Assembly: GCF_040513375.1 (NCBI RefSeq)
Contig: NZ_JBEVTG010000002.1
Location: 992,001-1,056,000, forward strand
Length of the DNA: 64,000 nucleotides
Origin: Flagellimonas_B algarum
GTDB lineage: Bacteria > Bacteroidota > Bacteroidia > Flavobacteriales > Flavobacteriaceae
Direction: 5' to 3'
The translations under genes and the position numbers were made by a program. Within the stretch, counting starts at the first letter, position 1. Every line of letters begins with the position of its first letter. Shown here piece after piece: positions 61,638-64,000 of this stretch. The notes beneath the pieces are model-generated. The model saw only the letters and a list, made by a program, of their open reading frames with translations. It was not told where the DNA came from and made no database searches.

Positions 61638-61669
61638 GATACTGTCAGACAGTATCAAAGTCAAATATA
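61638..61669 (-). promoter_or_regulatory. Perfect palindromic operator beside a promoter
   Basis: GATACTGTC-A-GACAGTATC (61638-61656) is a perfect 19-bp palindrome of the form bound by TetR/AcrR-type repressors. Five bases upstream on the minus strand is TATATTTG (61662-61669), an exact -7 element, so the palindrome covers the likely transcription start. It lies about 130 bases before the natA-like gene, with dnaJ on its other side. Confidence 0.55.
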
Positions 61670-61746
61670 CGTTTTTTCCTTAAACAAACGGGATATTTTG
61701 TTTAACCTTCACATTTTCGCGGTTTCGGCCTTATTATCGGGCCGAT

Positions 61747-62856
61747 TCACGAAAACATGTCCTTCACTTTTTCAAAAAATGATTTATCCGATTTTTCGGG
61801 TCGCGGGGCAAAATTATCATCGTTTCGCATGCGCTCGAAAAATTCCTTTTGCTCACGGCTCAATTCCTTTGGGGTCCAAACATTGACATGTACCAACAGA
61901 TCCCCACTGCCATAACCGTTCAAACTGGAAATGCCTTTACCGCGTAATCGCAGGATCTTTCCGGATTGGATGCCGGCTTCCAATTTGATCCTGACTTTCC
62001 CACCGACGGTGTCGATTTCACGCGAACTGCCCAAAACGGCTTCGGAAAGACTGATGTATAGGTCATAATGCAGGTTATCGCCTTCGCGCTTCAACGTTTC
62101 ATGCTCCAAGGTCTCAATGGCGACTAAGAGATCTCCGGGAATGCCGTCACCGGGTGCTCCGTTTCCTTTGCCCGATACTTTCAATTGCATCCCTTCTTCA
62201 ACACCGGAAGGTATTTTGATGGATACCGTTTCTTCAACAAGCTTGAGTCCTTGTGCATCGGCATCTTTGGGCCGGTTTTCAATGACCTTGCCCGCACCGC
62301 CACAGGTGGTACAGGTGGCCGCAGTTTGCATACGGCCTAAAATGGTATTGGTGATCTTGGTGACTTGACCGGTACCGTTACACGTCGGACAGGTAGCGTA
62401 GGTCACGCCTTCGGCTTGGACTTTACGCCGTACCTTGACTTTTTTCTCAACGCCGTTGGCCACTTCCTCGAGGTTCAGCTTTACACGGATCCGAAGGTTG
62501 CTGCCTTTCACCCTTCGCTGACCCCCGAAGCCGCCGAAACCACCGAAACCGCCCCCGAAGGCACTTCCGAAGATATCGCCGAATTGGCTGAAAATATCAT
62601 CCATGTTCATCCCGCCTCCACCGAAACCACCTCCTTCGAAAGCCGCATGACCGAACTGATCGTATTTGGCTTTTTTATCGGGGTCACTCAACACCTCATA
62701 GGCTTCGGCCGCCTTCTTGAACATCTCCTCGGCCTTGGCATCGCCAGGGTTCTTATCGGGATGGAACTCAATGGCCTTCTTGCGATACGCCTTTTTGATC
62801 TCAGCAGCAGACGCGCCTTTCGAAAGTCCTAATATGTCGTAGTAATCCTCTTTCAT
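61747..62856 (-). CDS. dnaJ: Chaperone protein DnaJ
   Basis: A 369-residue Hsp40 co-chaperone of DnaK. J domain with HPD in [12 protein letters not shown]; Gly/Phe-rich region ([18 protein letters not shown]); a zinc region with only two CxxCxGxG motifs, CPTCNGTG and CTTCGGAG, in place of four; and the substrate-binding barrel ([20 protein letters not shown]). The reduced zinc finger would bind one zinc. It follows grpE with eight bases between. Confidence 0.95.
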   Translation of the reverse strand: MKEDYYDILGLSKGASAAEIKKAYRKKAIEFHPDKNPGDAKAEEMFKKAAEAYEVLSDPDKKAKYDQFGHAAFEGGGFGGGGMNMDDIFSQFGDIFGSAFGGGFGGFGGFGGQRRVKGSNLRIRVKLNLEEVANGVEKKVKVRRKVQAEGVTYATCPTCNGTGQVTKITNTILGRMQTAATCTTCGGAGKVIENRPKDADAQGLKLVEETVSIKIPSGVEEGMQLKVSGKGNGAPGDGIPGDLLVAIETLEHETLKREGDNLHYDLYISLSEAVLGSSREIDTVGGKVRIKLEAGIQSGKILRLRGKGISSLNGYGSGDLLVHVNVWTPKELSREQKEFFERMRNDDNFAPRPEKSDKSFFEKVKDMFS

Positions 62857-62864
62857 ATCCGCTA

Positions 62865-63434
62865 TCAGTTACCGACCACCACTTTAGGGTGTCTGATGAT
62901 CTTATCTCCGAGTTTGAATCCTTTTTCGACCACATCGATGATCTTTCCTTTCAATTTCTTGTCAGGAGCGGGAATTTGGGTGATGGCATCGTGCACCTCG
63001 GCATCGAACGTATCGCCTTGGGCTACCTCAACCTCTTCCAAGCCTTTGCTTTTGAGGGTTTCCCGCAACTTATTATTGATCAAGCCGACTCCTTTGAACA
63101 GTTCGTTGTCTTCGGCCTTGGAAATTTCCTTTAACGCGCGATCGAAATCATCCAGAATCGGCAAAAGGGATTGAATGACCTCCTGACCGGCGGTTTTGAA
63201 CATCTCGATCCGTTCTTTCGAAGTCCGCTTTTTGAAATTTTCAAATTCAGCGAACAAACGCAAGAACTTGTCCTTCTCCTTGGCTAATTCCTCAGTTAAA
63301 CGCTCTTCTTCCGATATTTCGGGTTCTTCGATGGCCGTATCACCGGCAATCCCTTGTTCTGGGGTTTCATCGATCACCTCACCATCTTGAATCGTTTCAG
63401 CCTCCGGGTCTTGAACCTTACTCTTTTTGCTCAT
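62865..63434 (-). CDS. grpE: Nucleotide exchange factor GrpE
   Basis: A 189-residue GrpE: an acidic N-terminal tail, a long coiled coil ([23 protein letters not shown]..), and the C-terminal beta domain ([40 protein letters not shown]). It releases ADP from DnaK. It heads the grpE-dnaJ operon, preceded by a good promoter; dnaK is not in the window. Confidence 0.95.
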   Translation of the reverse strand: MSKKSKVQDPEAETIQDGEVIDETPEQGIAGDTAIEEPEISEEERLTEELAKEKDKFLRLFAEFENFKKRTSKERIEMFKTAGQEVIQSLLPILDDFDRALKEISKAEDNELFKGVGLINNKLRETLKSKGLEEVEVAQGDTFDAEVHDAITQIPAPDKKLKGKIIDVVEKGFKLGDKIIRHPKVVVGN

Positions 63435-63468
63435 TGTCGTTTCCTAATTTGTTTCGCTCTAAAGCAGG

Positions 63469-63500
63469 CAAAAGTACTGCCAATTGCACAAAAATGTCAA
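63469..63500 (-). promoter_or_regulatory. Promoter of grpE-dnaJ
   Basis: Minus-strand TTG (63498-63500) and TACTTTTG (63469-63476) separated by 21 bases, matching the Bacteroidota consensus. No CIRCE-type heat-shock repeat (TTAGCACTC form) was seen nearby. Confidence 0.5.
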
Positions 63501-63566
63501 AATGTCATTAATATTTGTTGAAAATGTACGCCTTACGGTCAAGAACGGCTTAGGAGACGGATTCGT

Positions 63567-64000
63567 TTAAGCGTATTTCTTTTGGGCAGTAGCCGAAGAA
63601 TTTGGTTCGGGGCTGACCGCATCAGGTTTTAATAGTTGGGCTACGGCCATATCGATATTCGGGTAGCTGAAGACAAATCCTTTCTTTTCGATACGTTTGC
63701 TGCTCACGCGCTGACTAGCGAACAACAAGTAGGCCATTTCACCAAGGGTGGCCGACATGACGAATTTTGGGATGTTTGGTAAGAACAGTGGCATTCGTAA
63801 GGTTTTGGCAAGCTGCCGGGTCAACTTTTTGTTCGTGACCGGATTTGGGGCAACGGCATTGTAGACCCCTTTCAATTTTTCGGTTAGCACGAAGGTGAAG
63901 AGTTTGGCCAAATCATCGATGTGTATCCAAGATTGCCATTGTAGTCCCGAGCCGAAAGCAGCCCCCATACCCATTTTTATCGGGGCGATCATCTGCGGTA
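63567..64000 (-). CDS. TIGR01777-type NAD-dependent epimerase, C-terminal part
   Basis: The C-terminal 141 or more residues of an SDR39U1/YfcH-like protein, open to the right edge of the window: GSGLQWQSWIHIDDLAKLFT, GVYNAVAPNPVTNKKLTRQL, and ASQRVSSKRIEKKGFVFSYP are clear family segments. The catalytic and NAD-binding part lies beyond the window. A further tail after residue ~115 is polar. Function in the cell unknown. Confidence 0.88.
   Translation of the reverse strand, partial: PQMIAPIKMGMGAAFGSGLQWQSWIHIDDLAKLFTFVLTEKLKGVYNAVAPNPVTNKKLTRQLAKTLRMPLFLPNIPKFVMSATLGEMAYLLFASQRVSSKRIEKKGFVFSYPNIDMAVAQLLKPDAVSPEPNSSATAQKKYA

Noticed and set aside
63435..63566. CIRCE or similar heat-shock operator before grpE
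   Set aside because: Only a normal promoter is seen; no TTAGCACTC-type inverted repeat.

Overview
The window looks like chromosome from a member of the Flavobacteriaceae (Bacteroidota). Supporting signs are the Bacteroidota promoter form (TAnnTTTG at -7, no Shine-Dalgarno), TonB-dependent receptors with lipoprotein partners, DUF3276, DUF4856, DUF6607 and DUF6268 proteins, a cyclophilin-FKBP fusion, and a DnaJ with only two CxxCxGxG motifs. The backbone is about half G+C. Genus and species cannot be told from the sequence alone.

Layout. 1-6.7 kb is core metabolism: sucC (cut by the window edge), a Lon-N-domain protein, lysA, a DUF3995 protein, an exported thioredoxin, a lipoprotein, a DUF819 transporter and guaB. 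6.7-22.1 kb is a large iron and heme acquisition cluster. One minus-strand operon encodes DUF4856 lipoprotein, imelysin lipoprotein, HTTM membrane protein and a FecA-type receptor. A second encodes DUF6607, an ankyrin-repeat protein, DUF2271 and a PepSY-flavodoxin-reductase fusion. Divergent from the second are a heme-type receptor and a HmuY-like lipoprotein. Four copies of one inverted-repeat box (arms TTATTTA / TAAATAA) sit in front of these units and probably bind an iron-responsive repressor.

22.1-31.9 kb is an accessory island, much more AT-rich in its left half. It has three copies of a ~210-230 bp leader repeat (R1), several C/T-rich and REP-like repeats (R2), and short cassettes whose two ends are complementary to each other in the manner of integron cassettes. 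The cargo looks like defence or conflict genes: a multi-HTH protein ending in a TIR/SEFIR domain, a HEPN-motif protein, an LPO_1073/Vpar_1526-like pair, several unrecognised small gene pairs, and membrane proteins. The island lies against the 3' end of the HMG-CoA lyase gene. Inside it is a second copy of the last 24 codons plus stop of that gene, differing at eight third positions that are all synonymous. This suggests insertion by swapping of the gene's 3' end. No integrase or transposase gene lies in the window.

31.9-64 kb returns to housekeeping: HMG-CoA lyase, LysE exporter, DinB proteins, pyrD, pepT, an exported Gfo/Idh oxidoreductase, yajC, nusB, an ABC exporter, an M14 carboxypeptidase, an acyltransferase, a bile-acid symporter-type protein, small stress and acetyltransferase genes, the cyclophilin-FKBP fusion, an M28 peptidase, PPK2, a NtrC-like regulator without DNA-binding domain, MscS, a Na+-type ABC exporter pair, dnaJ-grpE, and a TIGR01777-type epimerase cut by the right edge. 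Several convergent gene pairs abut or overlap at their stop codons. No tRNA, rRNA, CRISPR array or complete insertion sequence was seen.
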